Source: Kitasatospora aureofaciens (lineage in GTDB: Bacteria; Actinomycetota; Actinomycetes; Streptomycetales; Streptomycetaceae). Taken from it: 59,383 nt of DNA. Of this stretch, positions 33,146-41,431 are shown one piece after another. Position 1 is the stretch's first letter. Each line of letters opens with the position of its first letter. The notes beneath the pieces are model-generated. The model saw nothing but the letters and a program-made list of their open reading frames with translations. It had not been told where the DNA came from and did not search any database. Where the stretch lies: the NCBI RefSeq assembly GCF_001188955.3, contig NZ_JPRF03000042.1, positions 1-59,383 of the forward strand. Direction: 5' to 3'. A program made the position numbers and the translations under genes.

Positions 33146-34021
33146 ATGAGTGAGCTGACGATTCCACACGTCCACCACCGCCACGTCGACCTCGACGGCC
33201 TGCGCGTCTTCTACCGCGAAACCGGCCCGACCGACGCCCCCGTCCTCCTGCTGCTGCACGGCTTCCCCTCCGCCTCGCACCAGTACGCCCGCCTGCTCGA
33301 CGCCCTCGGCACCCGCTACCGGCTGATAGCCCCCGACTACCCCGGCTTCGGCAACAGCGACAGCCCCGCGCCCGACGCCTTCCGGTACCGCTTCGACACC
33401 CTCGCCGACGTGACCGAGCGCTTCTGCCTCGCCCTCGGTCTGGACCGCTTCGCGCTGTACGTCTTCGACTTTGGTGCGCCCGTCGGCCTGCGCCTGGCCA
33501 CCCGCCGACCGGAGTGGATCACCGGCCTGGTGGTCCAGAACGGCAACGCCTACGAGGAGGGACTCTCCGAGCAGGCGAGGGAGTTCATCGCCCACCGGCG
33601 CGGCGTCCCCGGCGCCGAGGAGGCCGCCCGGTCGATCCTCACCCTGGACGTCACCCGCAGCCAGTACGAGGGCGGCACCGGCGACCCCAGCCTGGTCGCC
33701 CCCGACGGCTGGACCCTCGACCAGCACTACCTCGACCTGCCCGGCCGCAAGGACATCCAGGTCGAACTGGCCCTCGACTACTTCTCCAACCTCGAGCTCT
33801 ACCCGGCCTGGCAGGACTGGCTGCGTGCCAACCAGCCGCCCACGCTGGTGCTCTGGGGCCGCAACGACCCGTTCTTCACCGAGGCCGGCGCCCGCGCCTA
33901 CCTGCGCGACCTGCCCGGGGCGGAACTGCACGTCTTCGACACCGGGCACTTCGCGCTGGAGGAGAAGCTGCCCGAAATCGCGCCGCTGATCGACGACTTC
34001 CTCGCGCGGACGCAGAAGTAG
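33146..34021 (+). CDS. Alpha/beta hydrolase with Asp nucleophile (dehalogenase/epoxide-hydrolase-like)
   Basis: A 291-residue alpha/beta hydrolase. The oxyanion loop is LLLHGFPSASHQY. The nucleophile elbow reads YVFDFGAPVG, so the nucleophile is Asp, as in haloalkane dehalogenases, epoxide hydrolases and fluoroacetate dehalogenases. The acid is likely in LWGRNDPFF and the base in FDTGHFALEEK. ATG 33146 is chosen over 33137. The promoter carries a strong inverted repeat, so the gene is probably inducible. The substrate is unknown. It is convergent with a methyltransferase, 18 bases away. Confidence 0.87.
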   Translation: MSELTIPHVHHRHVDLDGLRVFYRETGPTDAPVLLLLHGFPSASHQYARLLDALGTRYRLIAPDYPGFGNSDSPAPDAFRYRFDTLADVTERFCLALGLDRFALYVFDFGAPVGLRLATRRPEWITGLVVQNGNAYEEGLSEQAREFIAHRRGVPGAEEAARSILTLDVTRSQYEGGTGDPSLVAPDGWTLDQHYLDLPGRKDIQVELALDYFSNLELYPAWQDWLRANQPPTLVLWGRNDPFFTEAGARAYLRDLPGAELHVFDTGHFALEEKLPEIAPLIDDFLARTQK

Positions 34022-34039
34022 CACCTGGAGTCGGAGAGT

Positions 34040-34786
34040 TCAGTCGCGGCGCAGCAGGTAGGTGACGAAACCGAGCGTCGCCCGGTAGCCGTGCAGCCAG
34101 TCGGCGCGGTGGCGGTCCGCGGCCTCGCGGGCGGCCGCCGCATCCGGGTGGTCCGGGTGGTCGAGTGCCCACCCGGCCAGCGAACCCGTCCAGGAGAACT
34201 CGTAGTCGTCCCACTCCCGTGCCGTGCTGACGTGCCCGTACACCGGTGTCCAGCCGTCCGCGAGCACCCGGTCGGTGGTGGTCGCCAGGTCCGCGAAGTC
34301 CTCCGGGGCGGCGCCCAGCCCGTCCAGCGCGGCCCGGGACGGCTCACGCTCCCAGTACCCCTCACCGACCAGCAACCTCCCGCCGGGGGCGAGGAGTTCA
34401 CGGGCCGCAGCGAGCGTGGGCAGCAGCCCGTCGAAGGCATGGGTGGCGCCCACGCACAGCACCAGGTCGAAGGGCTCCGGAGCGGTGAAATCCCGGGCGT
34501 CCCGGTGGTGCAGGCCGATCCGGCGCTCCACGCCGAGGGCGGTCGCCGTCTCCCGGGCCCGGGTCAGCGCCGCCGCGTCCAGGTCCACCCCCACCGCCCG
34601 CCAAGCCGGCCGCGCGGCCAACGCCCGCAGCAGCCAGGCACCCTCGCCGCAGCCGAGGTCCAGTGCCCGGCCGGCCTCCTGCCCGGCCAGCGCGCGGTCC
34701 AGCAGGCGGGCCACCGAGCCGTCCGACAACGGCGCCGCGATCGGGTGGTGGGCATGGGCGAGCCGGGAGATCCGCTGACGGTCCAT
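34040..34786 (-). CDS. Class I SAM-dependent methyltransferase
   Basis: A 248-residue methyltransferase. Motif I is ALDLGCGEGAWLLRALA, the acidic residue after strand 2 is VGVDLDAAALTRA, and motif II/III follow as FDLVLCVGATHAF and LLAPGGRLLVGEGYWERE. It is related to streptomycete SAM methyltransferases of unknown substrate with the same YWERxPS segment. It is convergent with the hydrolase at 33146. There is no cofactor or biosynthetic cluster to indicate the acceptor. Confidence 0.88.
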   Translation of the reverse strand: MDRQRISRLAHAHHPIAAPLSDGSVARLLDRALAGQEAGRALDLGCGEGAWLLRALAARPAWRAVGVDLDAAALTRARETATALGVERRIGLHHRDARDFTAPEPFDLVLCVGATHAFDGLLPTLAAARELLAPGGRLLVGEGYWEREPSRAALDGLGAAPEDFADLATTTDRVLADGWTPVYGHVSTAREWDDYEFSWTGSLAGWALDHPDHPDAAAAREAADRHRADWLHGYRATLGFVTYLLRRD

Positions 34787-34830
34787 TCGAGCAGTATGGA
34801 GCCGACCGGCCCGGCGCGCCCGCCGTTTTC

Positions 34831-34912
34831 CAGTGCCCGCTGGTGCCCGCTGCTGGTGCCCGCCCGCCGCCGTCCGTGCCCGCTGGTGCCCGCCCGTGCC
34901 CGCTGGTGCCCC
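34831..34912. repeat. GTGCCCGCTG minisatellite
   Basis: At least six copies of GTGCCCGCTG or GTGCCCGCCC in tandem and near-tandem, ending directly at the 3' end of the HpnB-like gene, between it and the methyltransferase start. Confidence 0.7.
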
Positions 34913-34913
34913 T

Positions 34914-36062
34914 TTAGGCCCCGGAGTACGTCCGCCCCTTCCAGGCCGCGCCCCGGCCGCGCCAGTGCTGCACCGCCGAGTCCACCGTCATCAGCAGGTA
35001 CAGCGAAGCCGTGAACGGCAGCAGCAGCACGGCCGCGACCGGCTGCCCGTAGTACCGGACCATCGGCAGGTAGGTGCCCGCCATCAGCGCCCAGGCCGCC
35101 CCGCCCGCCACCGCCACCGGCGGCGCCCCCGCCACCAGCCCGGCCACCGTCGCCACCGGCGGCACCAGGTACACCAGTGCCAGCCCCAGCACCGTCCCGA
35201 GCAGCAGCAACGGCGAGTGCCGCAACTGGGCGTACGCACTGCGCGACACCATCCGCCACAACTGCTCCAGCCGCGGGTACGGACGGACGCTGTCCACCTC
35301 CCCGGCGAGCCCCAACCAGGTACGCCCGCCCGAGGACTTCACCGCCCGGGCCAGCGACACGTCGTCGATCACCGCCCCCCGGATCGCGGCCACCCCGCCC
35401 GCACGCTCCAGGGCCTCCCGCCGCACCAGCGAGCAGCCACCCGCCGCGGCCGCCGTCCGGGAGCCGGGGCGGTTGCTCCGGCGGAACGGGTACAGCTGGG
35501 CGAAGAAGTAGACGAACGCCGGAACGATCAGCCGCTCCCAACCGGTCTCCACCCGCAGCCGGGCCATCTGCGACACCAGGTCCAGCCCGTTGCCCTCGGC
35601 GGCGGCCACCAGCTCGGCCAGCGAATCCGGGCCGTGCGCGATGTCCGCGTCCGTCAGCAGCAGGTACTCGGCGTCCGTACCGGCCAGCTCCACCCCGTGC
35701 CGCAGCGCCCACAGCTTGCCCGTCCAGCCCGGCGGCAGAGGGGGAGGGCTGGTGACGGTCAGCTCCAGCCCGTCCATCGTCCGCAGCTCCGCGGCCAGCG
35801 CCCCGGTGCCGTCCGCACTGTGGTCGTCCACCAGGATCACCCGCGCCCGCCCCGGGTACTTCTGCGCCAGCAGCGTCGGCAGGCTCACCGGCAGCACCGC
35901 CGCCTCGTCCCGGGCCGGCACCACGACCACCACCCGCGGCCACCGCACCGGCGGACGACGCGGCGGCAGCCGCACGTCGGTGCGCCAGAACAGACCGTGG
36001 CAGCACGCCAGCCAGAGCCAGACCAGCAGGGAGAACGCGGCGATCCACAGCAGGACGGTCAC
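34914..36062 (-). CDS. GT2 glycosyltransferase, hopanoid-associated HpnB-like
   Basis: A 382-residue membrane glycosyltransferase. The N-terminal helix (WIAAFSLLVWLWLACCHGLF) precedes a GT-A domain: VVVVPARDEA, ILVDDHSADGT, the DxD-like TDADIAH, and GGCSLVRREALERAGG followed by GAVIDDVSLA. The C-terminus has about three membrane helices. The pattern (PPLPPGWTGKLWAL, FVYFFAQLYPF) is that of HpnB, linked to hopanoid biosynthesis. No squalene-hopene cyclase genes are here, so the role is inferred from family. GTG 36062 may be leaderless. It is divergent from the racemase. Confidence 0.85.
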   Translation of the reverse strand: MTVLLWIAAFSLLVWLWLACCHGLFWRTDVRLPPRRPPVRWPRVVVVVPARDEAAVLPVSLPTLLAQKYPGRARVILVDDHSADGTGALAAELRTMDGLELTVTSPPPLPPGWTGKLWALRHGVELAGTDAEYLLLTDADIAHGPDSLAELVAAAEGNGLDLVSQMARLRVETGWERLIVPAFVYFFAQLYPFRRSNRPGSRTAAAAGGCSLVRREALERAGGVAAIRGAVIDDVSLARAVKSSGGRTWLGLAGEVDSVRPYPRLEQLWRMVSRSAYAQLRHSPLLLLGTVLGLALVYLVPPVATVAGLVAGAPPVAVAGGAAWALMAGTYLPMVRYYGQPVAAVLLLPFTASLYLLMTVDSAVQHWRGRGAAWKGRTYSGA

Positions 36063-36105
36063 CCCGGCAGTCTGCCGCAGAACCGGCCGGGACGGGTGGA
36101 TCGAC

Positions 36106-36119
36106 TAAAGTCTTGCCTC
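36106..36119 (+). promoter_or_regulatory. Leaderless -10 box for the racemase (TAAAGT)
   Basis: TAAAGT at 36106-36111, then eight bases, then GTG at 36120. There is no Shine-Dalgarno. Confidence 0.6.
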
Positions 36120-36890
36120 GTGAAGATCGCACTGATGGACTCCGGAATCGGCCTGCTGGCCGCCGCCGACGCCCTTCGGAAGCTGCGCCCGGACGTCGAT
36201 CTGGTGCTCTCTTCCAATCCGGCCTCGATGCCGTGGGGGCCGCTCACGCCCGAAGAGGTCACCGAACTGGCCCTCGGCTGCTGCCGGGCCGCGGCCGCCC
36301 TCGAACCCGATGCCCTGGTGGTCGCCTGCAACACGGCCTCGGTCCACGCGCTCGCCACCCTGCGCGCCGAACTGGAGCCCGGCCTGCCGGTCATCGGCAC
36401 CGTCCCGGCCATCAAGCCCGCCGCCGCACTCGGCGGCCGCGTCGCCATCTGGGCCACCCCGGCCACCACCGGCAGCGACTACCAGCGCGGGCTGATCCGC
36501 GACTTCGGCGGTACCGCCGACGTCACCGAGGTCGCCTGCCCCGGCCTCGCGGACGCCGTCGAGCACGGCGACGAGGACGCCACCGCCGCGGCCATCGCCG
36601 ACGCGGCCGCCCGCACCCCGCACGGCACCGACGTGATCGTCCTCGGCTGCACCCACTACGAACTCGTCGCCGACCGCATCCGCGCCGCCGTCGCCCCCAC
36701 CGCCTCCCCGGCCCTCGCACTCCTCGGTTCCGCCGACGCTGTCGCCGCCCAGGCCCTCCGCCGCGTCGCCGACCCCACCCGCACCGGAACCGGCACCCTC
36801 ACCGTCCTCCACGCCGGCCTCCCCGCCACCCTCCCCCCCACGGCCACCCTCTACCCCCAGGGCCTCACCCTCGCCCCCGTCACCGCCTAA
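36120..36890 (+). CDS. Aspartate/glutamate racemase family protein
   Basis: A 256-residue protein of the Asp/Glu racemase superfamily. Both catalytic cysteines are present in their usual contexts: VVACNTAS (first half) and VLGCTHYE (second half). The start MKIALMDSGIGLLAAADALR resembles MurI, but the MurI GDTARxPYG motif is missing, so it may be a diverged glutamate racemase or an amino-acid racemase of other specificity. The leaderless GTG is supported by TAAAGT. It is followed by a long gap with four palindromic repeats. Confidence 0.85.
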   Translation: MKIALMDSGIGLLAAADALRKLRPDVDLVLSSNPASMPWGPLTPEEVTELALGCCRAAAALEPDALVVACNTASVHALATLRAELEPGLPVIGTVPAIKPAAALGGRVAIWATPATTGSDYQRGLIRDFGGTADVTEVACPGLADAVEHGDEDATAAAIADAAARTPHGTDVIVLGCTHYELVADRIRAAVAPTASPALALLGSADAVAAQALRRVADPTRTGTGTLTVLHAGLPATLPPTATLYPQGLTLAPVTA

Positions 36891-37543
36891 CCCACCCGCC
36901 CTGGCCCCACACGAGAAGTCGACCAGGCCGACTTCTCGCGCACCCGAGCAGGCTGAGACCCAGCGCCGCAGCGCGCCCCCGGCCGGCACGAACATCGGGA
37001 TGCCAGCAGCCCGCCGGATCCGCGGCCTCGGCGTCAGCTCCGCGCAGAAGTCGACCAGGCCGACTTCTCGTGCAGACGGCACGGGCGCCCGAGGCCACCC
37101 GCCCCGGGCCATGGCACCGCGTGATGCGCAGGAAGTCGATCCGCCCGACTTCTCACGCGGCCCGGGCGATACCTGGACCATGCAGCGCGTGGGCGGCAGG
37201 GCTCCCACCTGGTCCGTGGGCACGACGCCTGCTGAGGGGGTCGGCAGACCGTATGCGCAGGAAGTCGGCCGGCCCGACTTCTCGTGTGGTTCGGGTGGTA
37301 CCCAGGAGCGGCGTGAGCCCTAAAGGGGGCGGGGCCTGCTGAGGAACGCCTGTGGTTCCTGCGGCGTGGGAGGTCGATCAGGCCGGGCAGCGGTCCTCGC
37401 CGTTCGAGGTGGCTGGAACGGGCGCCCGGGCGATGCCGTGGGGGCACGCGGCGTGTCTGCGGGGCAGGGCCGCTCAGGGGACGGAAATGGCCTGAAGGGG
37501 ACGGCGCTGTGGGGGAGTGATCCGCACACAGCGCCGTCGGTCG
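36891..37543. other. 653-bp gap carrying four palindromic repeats
   Basis: No gene is seen. The left 400 bases hold the repeat copies listed separately. 37330-37543 holds no structure I can name. The open frames here are shadows generated by the GC-rich sequence. Confidence 0.6.
36912..37282. repeat. Cluster of four palindromic repeats (copies 2-5)
   Basis: Copy 2 is at 36912-36938 (10-bp arms CGAGAAGTCG/CGACTTCTCG). Copy 3 is at 37046-37068 (8-bp arms AGAAGTCG). Copy 4 is at 37131-37153 (GGAAGTCG/CGACTTCT). Copy 5 is at 37260-37282 (9-bp arms GGAAGTCGG). Copies 4 and 5 share about 50 bp of flanking sequence starting TGCGCAGGAAGTCG and ending near a GGTACC-like stretch; copy 2 matches them best in the opposite orientation. 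All share the GAAGTCG...CGACTTC core with copy 1 at 4934. They are intergenic, unlike coding repeats. Confidence 0.8.
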
Positions 37544-38983
37544 TCAGGCGACTCCTTGGCGGCGCCAGCGGCGGTAGGCGGGTTCGAGGCCCGAAAGGAT
37601 GGTGTCGAAGCGGCGGGTGCTGGTGGTGGAGTCGACCTGGAGGCGGCTGATCTGGAGGGGGTGGGTGGGGAGTCGGGGGCCGAGGCGGTGGTCGGAGAGG
37701 AAGCCGAGGCGGTAGCCGAGTTCCTGCAGAACGGTTTCGGCGCGGGGGTCGTGGCCGCCGTCGGGGTAGGCGAAGGCGATCGGGGGTTCGCCGAGCCAGT
37801 GGGTGAGGGCTTCGTGGGCGCCGGTGATCTCCGTGCGCACGGTGGCGTCGTCGCAGCGGCCGAGGCAGGGATGCCCCTGGGTGTGGTTGCCGATGGCGAC
37901 GCCGCCGTCCCGCAGGGCGAGCAGGTCGGCGGGGGTGAGCTGTTCCTGACGGGGTGGCCGGCGGTCGGCGCTGACCCGCAGTTCGTGCAGGCTCCGGCGC
38001 CGGTCCGGGTCGGGCATGGCCTTGAGCCGGGGGAGCAGTTGGGAGGGGTGGCCGCAGTCGAGTGAGCGGGCGCGGCCGCCGTGGCGGGCGAGGAAGTCGG
38101 CCTCGTGCCACCAGAAGGGTCGCTCGGTGCCGATGAGTTCGGAGATGACGAAGGCGGTGGCGGGGATGCCCCGCGCGTCGAGGGCGGGCAGGGCGTGGGT
38201 GAGGACGCTCCGGTCGGCGTCGTCGAAGGTGACCAGGACGCTGCGCGGCGGCAGCGGCCGCCGCTCGGTGACGGCCTGGAGGACGGCTTCCAGCGAGACC
38301 GGGGTGGCGAGTCGCCGCAGTCGGTCGAGCTGGGCGCCGAAGGAGCGGTGGTCGGTGACCCCGTGGTAGGCGAGGACGGCGAGGCGCTGGGCGGCCCGGG
38401 CCCGGAACAGCGGCTGTACGGGGGCGAACCGCAGCCATTCGCCCCGTGCGTCCTGCTGTTCCGTGCCGGTCCGCATCGCGTCGATGCTCCTGGCGTTGAC
38501 GTTTCCGGCGTCGACGTTCCCCGCGTCGACGGGCCCGGCGCCGACGTACCCGACGTCGACGTTCCCCGCGTTGGCAGGCCTCGTTCCGAGGTGTCTCGGG
38601 TCGAGCTGCCTCGGGTCTAGGAGCGTCGCATCGAGGCGTTTGGCGTCGAGGCGCTTGGCATCGAGTCGCGTGCTCTCGAAGCGCTTCGCCTCGACGGCCG
38701 GTCGGGGTCGGCCGGCGCCGTGGTGGTCGGACGCGCAGCCGGTGGATGGTGGCAGTGCCCGGACGCCGGGCACGGGCCTGGCGCGGGCCGGGGAGGTCGA
38801 TGGGGTGGATTGGGTCTGCGGCAACGGTTCCCCCTTGGTCGCCGAGCGGCGTGGCGGTACCGCCGGAGGACGGAGCCCGGCCTCCGGCTCCAGGAGGCGG
38901 CGGCTCCGCTCCCTGGGTATTCCGGTTCTCGGTGGGGGGTTCTCACCCGTCCCGTGAACGGCTCCTGGATCACTCGATGCCAT
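37544..38983 (-). CDS. Polysaccharide deacetylase with N-terminal pentapeptide-type repeats
   Basis: A carbohydrate esterase 4 (NodB) protein, about 479 residues from ATG 38983. The NodB domain has ILAYHGVTDHR-like start, TFDDADRSVLTHALPALD (catalytic Asp pair), the zinc histidines in GNHTQGHPCLG and FAYPDGGHD. Before it, residues about 99-168 are 14 exact pentapeptides of the form x-x-x-[LV]-D (TRLDAKRLDAKRLDATLLD, then GNVDAGNVDAGNV). The gene's start is uncertain because the frame is open for another 170 residues antisense to the 39164 gene, without family features. Deacetylase specificity (chitin, peptidoglycan or exopolysaccharide) cannot be fixed. Confidence 0.8.
   Translation of the reverse strand: MASSDPGAVHGTGENPPPRTGIPRERSRRLLEPEAGLRPPAVPPRRSATKGEPLPQTQSTPSTSPARARPVPGVRALPPSTGCASDHHGAGRPRPAVEAKRFESTRLDAKRLDAKRLDATLLDPRQLDPRHLGTRPANAGNVDVGYVGAGPVDAGNVDAGNVNARSIDAMRTGTEQQDARGEWLRFAPVQPLFRARAAQRLAVLAYHGVTDHRSFGAQLDRLRRLATPVSLEAVLQAVTERRPLPPRSVLVTFDDADRSVLTHALPALDARGIPATAFVISELIGTERPFWWHEADFLARHGGRARSLDCGHPSQLLPRLKAMPDPDRRRSLHELRVSADRRPPRQEQLTPADLLALRDGGVAIGNHTQGHPCLGRCDDATVRTEITGAHEALTHWLGEPPIAFAYPDGGHDPRAETVLQELGYRLGFLSDHRLGPRLPTHPLQISRLQVDSTTSTRRFDTILSGLEPAYRRWRRQGVA
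38478..38687 (-). repeat. Fourteen 15-bp tandem repeats within the deacetylase gene
   Basis: Fourteen in-frame 15-bp units, e.g. GCGTCGACGTTCCCC and GCGTCGAGGCGCTTG (plus-strand reading), encode the pentapeptide array. The period is exact but the units have drifted, more so in the middle. Confidence 0.8.
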
Positions 38984-39151
38984 TGAGACCGCTGCACCGG
39001 ACGGATGGTTGTACCGGGGGGCCGAGGATTTTTCGTGGACTGATTGTGGAGCATGCACACCGTCCGCGGCCGGATGAAGCCCCTGATCGGTGATCGCGCA
39101 GAGCGCGCGGACGATCACTCCCCGCGGGCTGCCGGGCCGGCCCGCGCGGGG

Positions 39152-39163
39152 TACCTTGGGCTC
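39152..39163 (+). promoter_or_regulatory. Leaderless -10 box (TACCTT)
   Basis: TACCTT at 39152-39157 lies six bases before the ATG at 39164. Confidence 0.5.
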
Positions 39164-39433
39164 ATGGCAGATGCGGACCGTGATCCTTTCCATCTGCACG
39201 GTGCGACCCGGTGGGCCCGCGCGTGCAGCGGTGGAGCCCTGGTCACCCACCGGATTCCGCTGGCCGTGGCGGGTGTGGCCTGCCTCGCGCTGGGCATCGT
39301 CGTGGCCGTGATCGTTCCGGACGGTGACGGTCCGGCCTGGGCGATGGCGGTGGCCGGCTGCCTGGCGGCGGGGGTGCTGCTGCTCGGCCGGATCGTCTTC
39401 GGGGTGCTCCGCCGCCGGGGTGCCACATTTTGA
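39164..39433 (+). CDS. Small two-helix membrane protein
   Basis: A 89-residue protein with two predicted membrane helices (IPLAVAGVACLALGIVVAVI and WAMAVAGCLAAGVLLLGRIV), a short basic C-terminus and an N-terminal segment with HLHGATRWAR. It is not a family I can name, although similar short membrane proteins are common next to NUDIX genes in streptomycetes. The leaderless promoter supports the start. It is followed by an AT-rich gap before the NUDIX gene. Confidence 0.7.
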   Translation: MADADRDPFHLHGATRWARACSGGALVTHRIPLAVAGVACLALGIVVAVIVPDGDGPAWAMAVAGCLAAGVLLLGRIVFGVLRRRGATF

Positions 39434-39646
39434 CGGCGTCCCGACAAATTCGCCGGTCACTCCGATGGCCGTCCCGGTGCGATTGATCAACAGATCGAGC
39501 GAAATTGGTCAGAACGACCGAATTTAATCTCATCCGACAATCCCACCTGCCGTCTTTCACCATTTCCGGACAACGACTTCATCCCCCCTCTATTCCGTGA
39601 ATACGTTCCCGCGGGGAGCCGCCGACGGCTCGGTAGGCTGCGGCGC
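39434..39646. other. AT-rich gap before the NUDIX gene
   Basis: About 200 bases clearly less GC-rich than the flanks (for example GAAATTGGTCAGAACGACCG and TTTAATCTCATCC). TAGGCT at 39634-39639, seven bases before the ATG, is the likely leaderless -10 box of the next gene. Confidence 0.55.
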
Positions 39647-40135
39647 ATGGCGATTCCCCCCTTCCTCCTCGAACTCCGCTCCCTCGTGGGCAACCGCCCG
39701 CTCTGGCTGAGCGCCGTCTGCGCCGTCGTCGTGGACGACCGGGAGCGGGTGCTGCTCGCCCGCCGGGTCGACGACGGGAGGTGGGCCTCGGTCGGCGGAA
39801 TACTCGACCCCGGCGAACAGCCGGCCGACGGCGTGGTGCGCGAGTGCCTTGAGGAGACCGGTGTGGTGGTCGTGCCCGAGCTGCTCGCCTCGACCACGGT
39901 CACCCGGCCGGTCACCTACCCGAACGGCGACGTGACGCAGTACCTGGTGCTGACCTTCCGCTGCCGGGCCGTCGGCGGCGAGGCCCGGGTGAACGACGAC
40001 GAGTCGTTGGAGGTGGGCTGGTTCGCGCTGGACGAGCTGCCGCCGATGCTCGACTTCGAGCACGAGCGGCTGCGCCACGCGCTGGAGTGCAGCGGCCCGG
40101 CGGTCTTCACCTGGGCGGGCGAGGAGCGCCCGTAG
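39647..40135 (+). CDS. NUDIX hydrolase
   Basis: A 162-residue NUDIX protein with a standard box: GGILDPGEQPADGVVRECLE followed by ETGV (G-x5-E-x7-R-E-x2-E-E-x-G pattern). It hydrolyses a nucleoside diphosphate linked to another moiety; the specific substrate (8-oxo-dGTP, ADP-ribose, NDP-sugar) is unknown. The start MAIPPFLLELRSLVGNRPLW is of the type common in streptomycete NUDIX proteins. A TAGGCT -10 box indicates a leaderless mRNA. It is convergent with dhaM. Confidence 0.92.
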   Translation: MAIPPFLLELRSLVGNRPLWLSAVCAVVVDDRERVLLARRVDDGRWASVGGILDPGEQPADGVVRECLEETGVVVVPELLASTTVTRPVTYPNGDVTQYLVLTFRCRAVGGEARVNDDESLEVGWFALDELPPMLDFEHERLRHALECSGPAVFTWAGEERP

Positions 40136-40147
40136 GGCGCGCCGGTT

Positions 40148-40693
40148 TCAGCCCTTCTGCTGCCGGTAGGCCTCTTCTGCCGCGTCCACCACGGCTGCCA
40201 GGTCCCCGCCCGCGGTGGCGGTCGCGGTGGCGGCCACCGCGCCCTCCACGAACGGCGCGTTCGCGAAGCGGACCGGGAACGGCAGGCCGTGCTCGTCGGC
40301 GTCGGACAGCAGGGTCCGTACGGTGGTGACCGCGCCGCCGAGGTCGGCGAGCACCACCACGCCGTGGCCCTGGTCGACCCGCCGGGTGGCGGCGGCCACC
40401 AGCACCGCGCTGATGCCCGGTCCGTCGGCCGGGTCGCCGCCCGTCGCGGCGACCGGCGCGGGGGAGTCGGATCCGGTCAGAGTGAGCGCCAGGGAGCGTA
40501 CGGCGGTGGCCAGTTCCTGGCTGTGCGAGACCAGGACGATCCCGACCCGGCCGTGCAAGGCGGTCCGGGCCGGGGTGGGCCGGGGCAGCGGGGTGGGCGA
40601 GGGCGGGGTGCGGGGCGCCGGCGGGTGGGCCGAGGGGGCGTCGGAGATGGGGATGACGTCGGCGCGGGTGCGGGTGCCGTCCCGGCGGCTCAT
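40148..40693 (-). CDS. dhaM: PTS-dependent dihydroxyacetone kinase phosphotransfer subunit (DhaM), orphan
   Basis: A 181-residue protein whose C-terminal 130 residues are a PTS EIIA-mannose-like DhaM domain: RVGIVLVSHSQELATAVRSL (His10-type phosphorylation site after VSHS), VLADLGGAVTTVRTLL, PFVEGAVAAT. The first 45 residues are Pro-rich and disordered. DhaM passes phosphate from HPr to DhaL for dihydroxyacetone phosphorylation and normally follows dhaK-dhaL. No dhaK or dhaL is in the window, so it acts with a remote partner or has another role. ATG 40693 has GGGAG upstream. Confidence 0.85.
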   Translation of the reverse strand: MSRRDGTRTRADVIPISDAPSAHPPAPRTPPSPTPLPRPTPARTALHGRVGIVLVSHSQELATAVRSLALTLTGSDSPAPVAATGGDPADGPGISAVLVAAATRRVDQGHGVVVLADLGGAVTTVRTLLSDADEHGLPFPVRFANAPFVEGAVAATATATAGGDLAAVVDAAEEAYRQQKG

Positions 40694-41155
40694 CGGCTGC
40701 TCCCTAGGGCGGGGTCGTGGGCGGGTGGTGAACGGGTCAGGAGGGGGTCCTGGGCGGGTCGTGGGCGGGTCGTGGGCGGACCTTCGGGGAACCGTCGGAG
40801 TACCGGACGGCCCGGGGCGGCCCGGGACGCCGGGAGGACGCCCGAGGGCGCCCGACGACGGCGCGACGACGGCTCGGGGCCCGTACGACACCGCCGACCG
40901 ACCCCTGCCCGGCGGGCGGGTCCGTACGCGTCGTCCTGGGGAGCACTCTGGCAGCTGCCCGGGGCCCTCGCCGGTCGGGACACGCCCCACCGCGTCCCGA
41001 CCGCTCCTCCGCCGCCTCCTCCGCCGGCCTTCCTCCGCCGGCCCTTCTCCGCCGGCCCTCCTCCTGGCCCCGGCGGAGACCTCGTCAACCCGCTGACCGG
41101 GGCCGCGCGGTGTGGCTAGGCTGATCGTGGAACGCCGTCGGGAGGAGATCGATCA
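40694..41155. other. Gap between dhaM and the DUF397 gene
   Basis: No gene is seen. It contains a short TGGGCGGGTCG tandem repeat (40751-40780) and a CTCCGCCGGCC tandem repeat (about 41015-41066). A good promoter (41093-41122) serves the DUF397 gene. Confidence 0.5.
41093..41122 (+). promoter_or_regulatory. Promoter CTGACC-N18-TAGGCT
   Basis: A -35-like CTGACC (41093-41098) and -10 TAGGCT (41117-41122) with an 18-base spacer. Transcription would start about 27 bases before the GTG at 41156, leaving room for GGAGGAG. Confidence 0.55.
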
Positions 41156-41431
41156 GTGGCAGTGAACAGCAGTACGGACACCGGTGTGAACGCCGGTGCG
41201 GCCGGGGTGGAGCCGGAGCTCGCGCCGAACGGCAAGCCGAAGGTGGACTTCACCGGGGCCGAGTGGCTGTGCAGCAGCCAGGGGGTCGGGGACGTCCAGA
41301 TCGCGTTCGTGGACGGGTACATCGGGATGCGGGACGGCCGTCAGGAGGACGGGCCGGTCCTGGTCTTCACCCCGGCCGAGTGGCGAGCCTTCGTGCTCGG
41401 CGCCCGGGACGGCGAGTTCGACCTCACCTGA
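41156..41431 (+). CDS. DUF397 protein
   Basis: A 91-residue DUF397 protein with the family signature WLCSSQGVGDVQIAFVDGYI, VRDG-like GMRDGR, and the end LVFTPAEWRAFVLGARDGEF followed by D. DUF397 proteins usually sit next to an XRE-family regulator and a conserved partner in BldB/AbaA-like or WblA-linked clusters; here no XRE gene is adjacent. GTG 41156 is supported by GGAGGAG eight bases upstream. Function is unknown. Confidence 0.9.
   Translation: MAVNSSTDTGVNAGAAGVEPELAPNGKPKVDFTGAEWLCSSQGVGDVQIAFVDGYIGMRDGRQEDGPVLVFTPAEWRAFVLGARDGEFDLT

Noticed and set aside
38478..38687. Regular short repeats considered as a CRISPR array
   Set aside because: The 15-bp units are contiguous with no spacers, stay in frame and encode pentapeptides.
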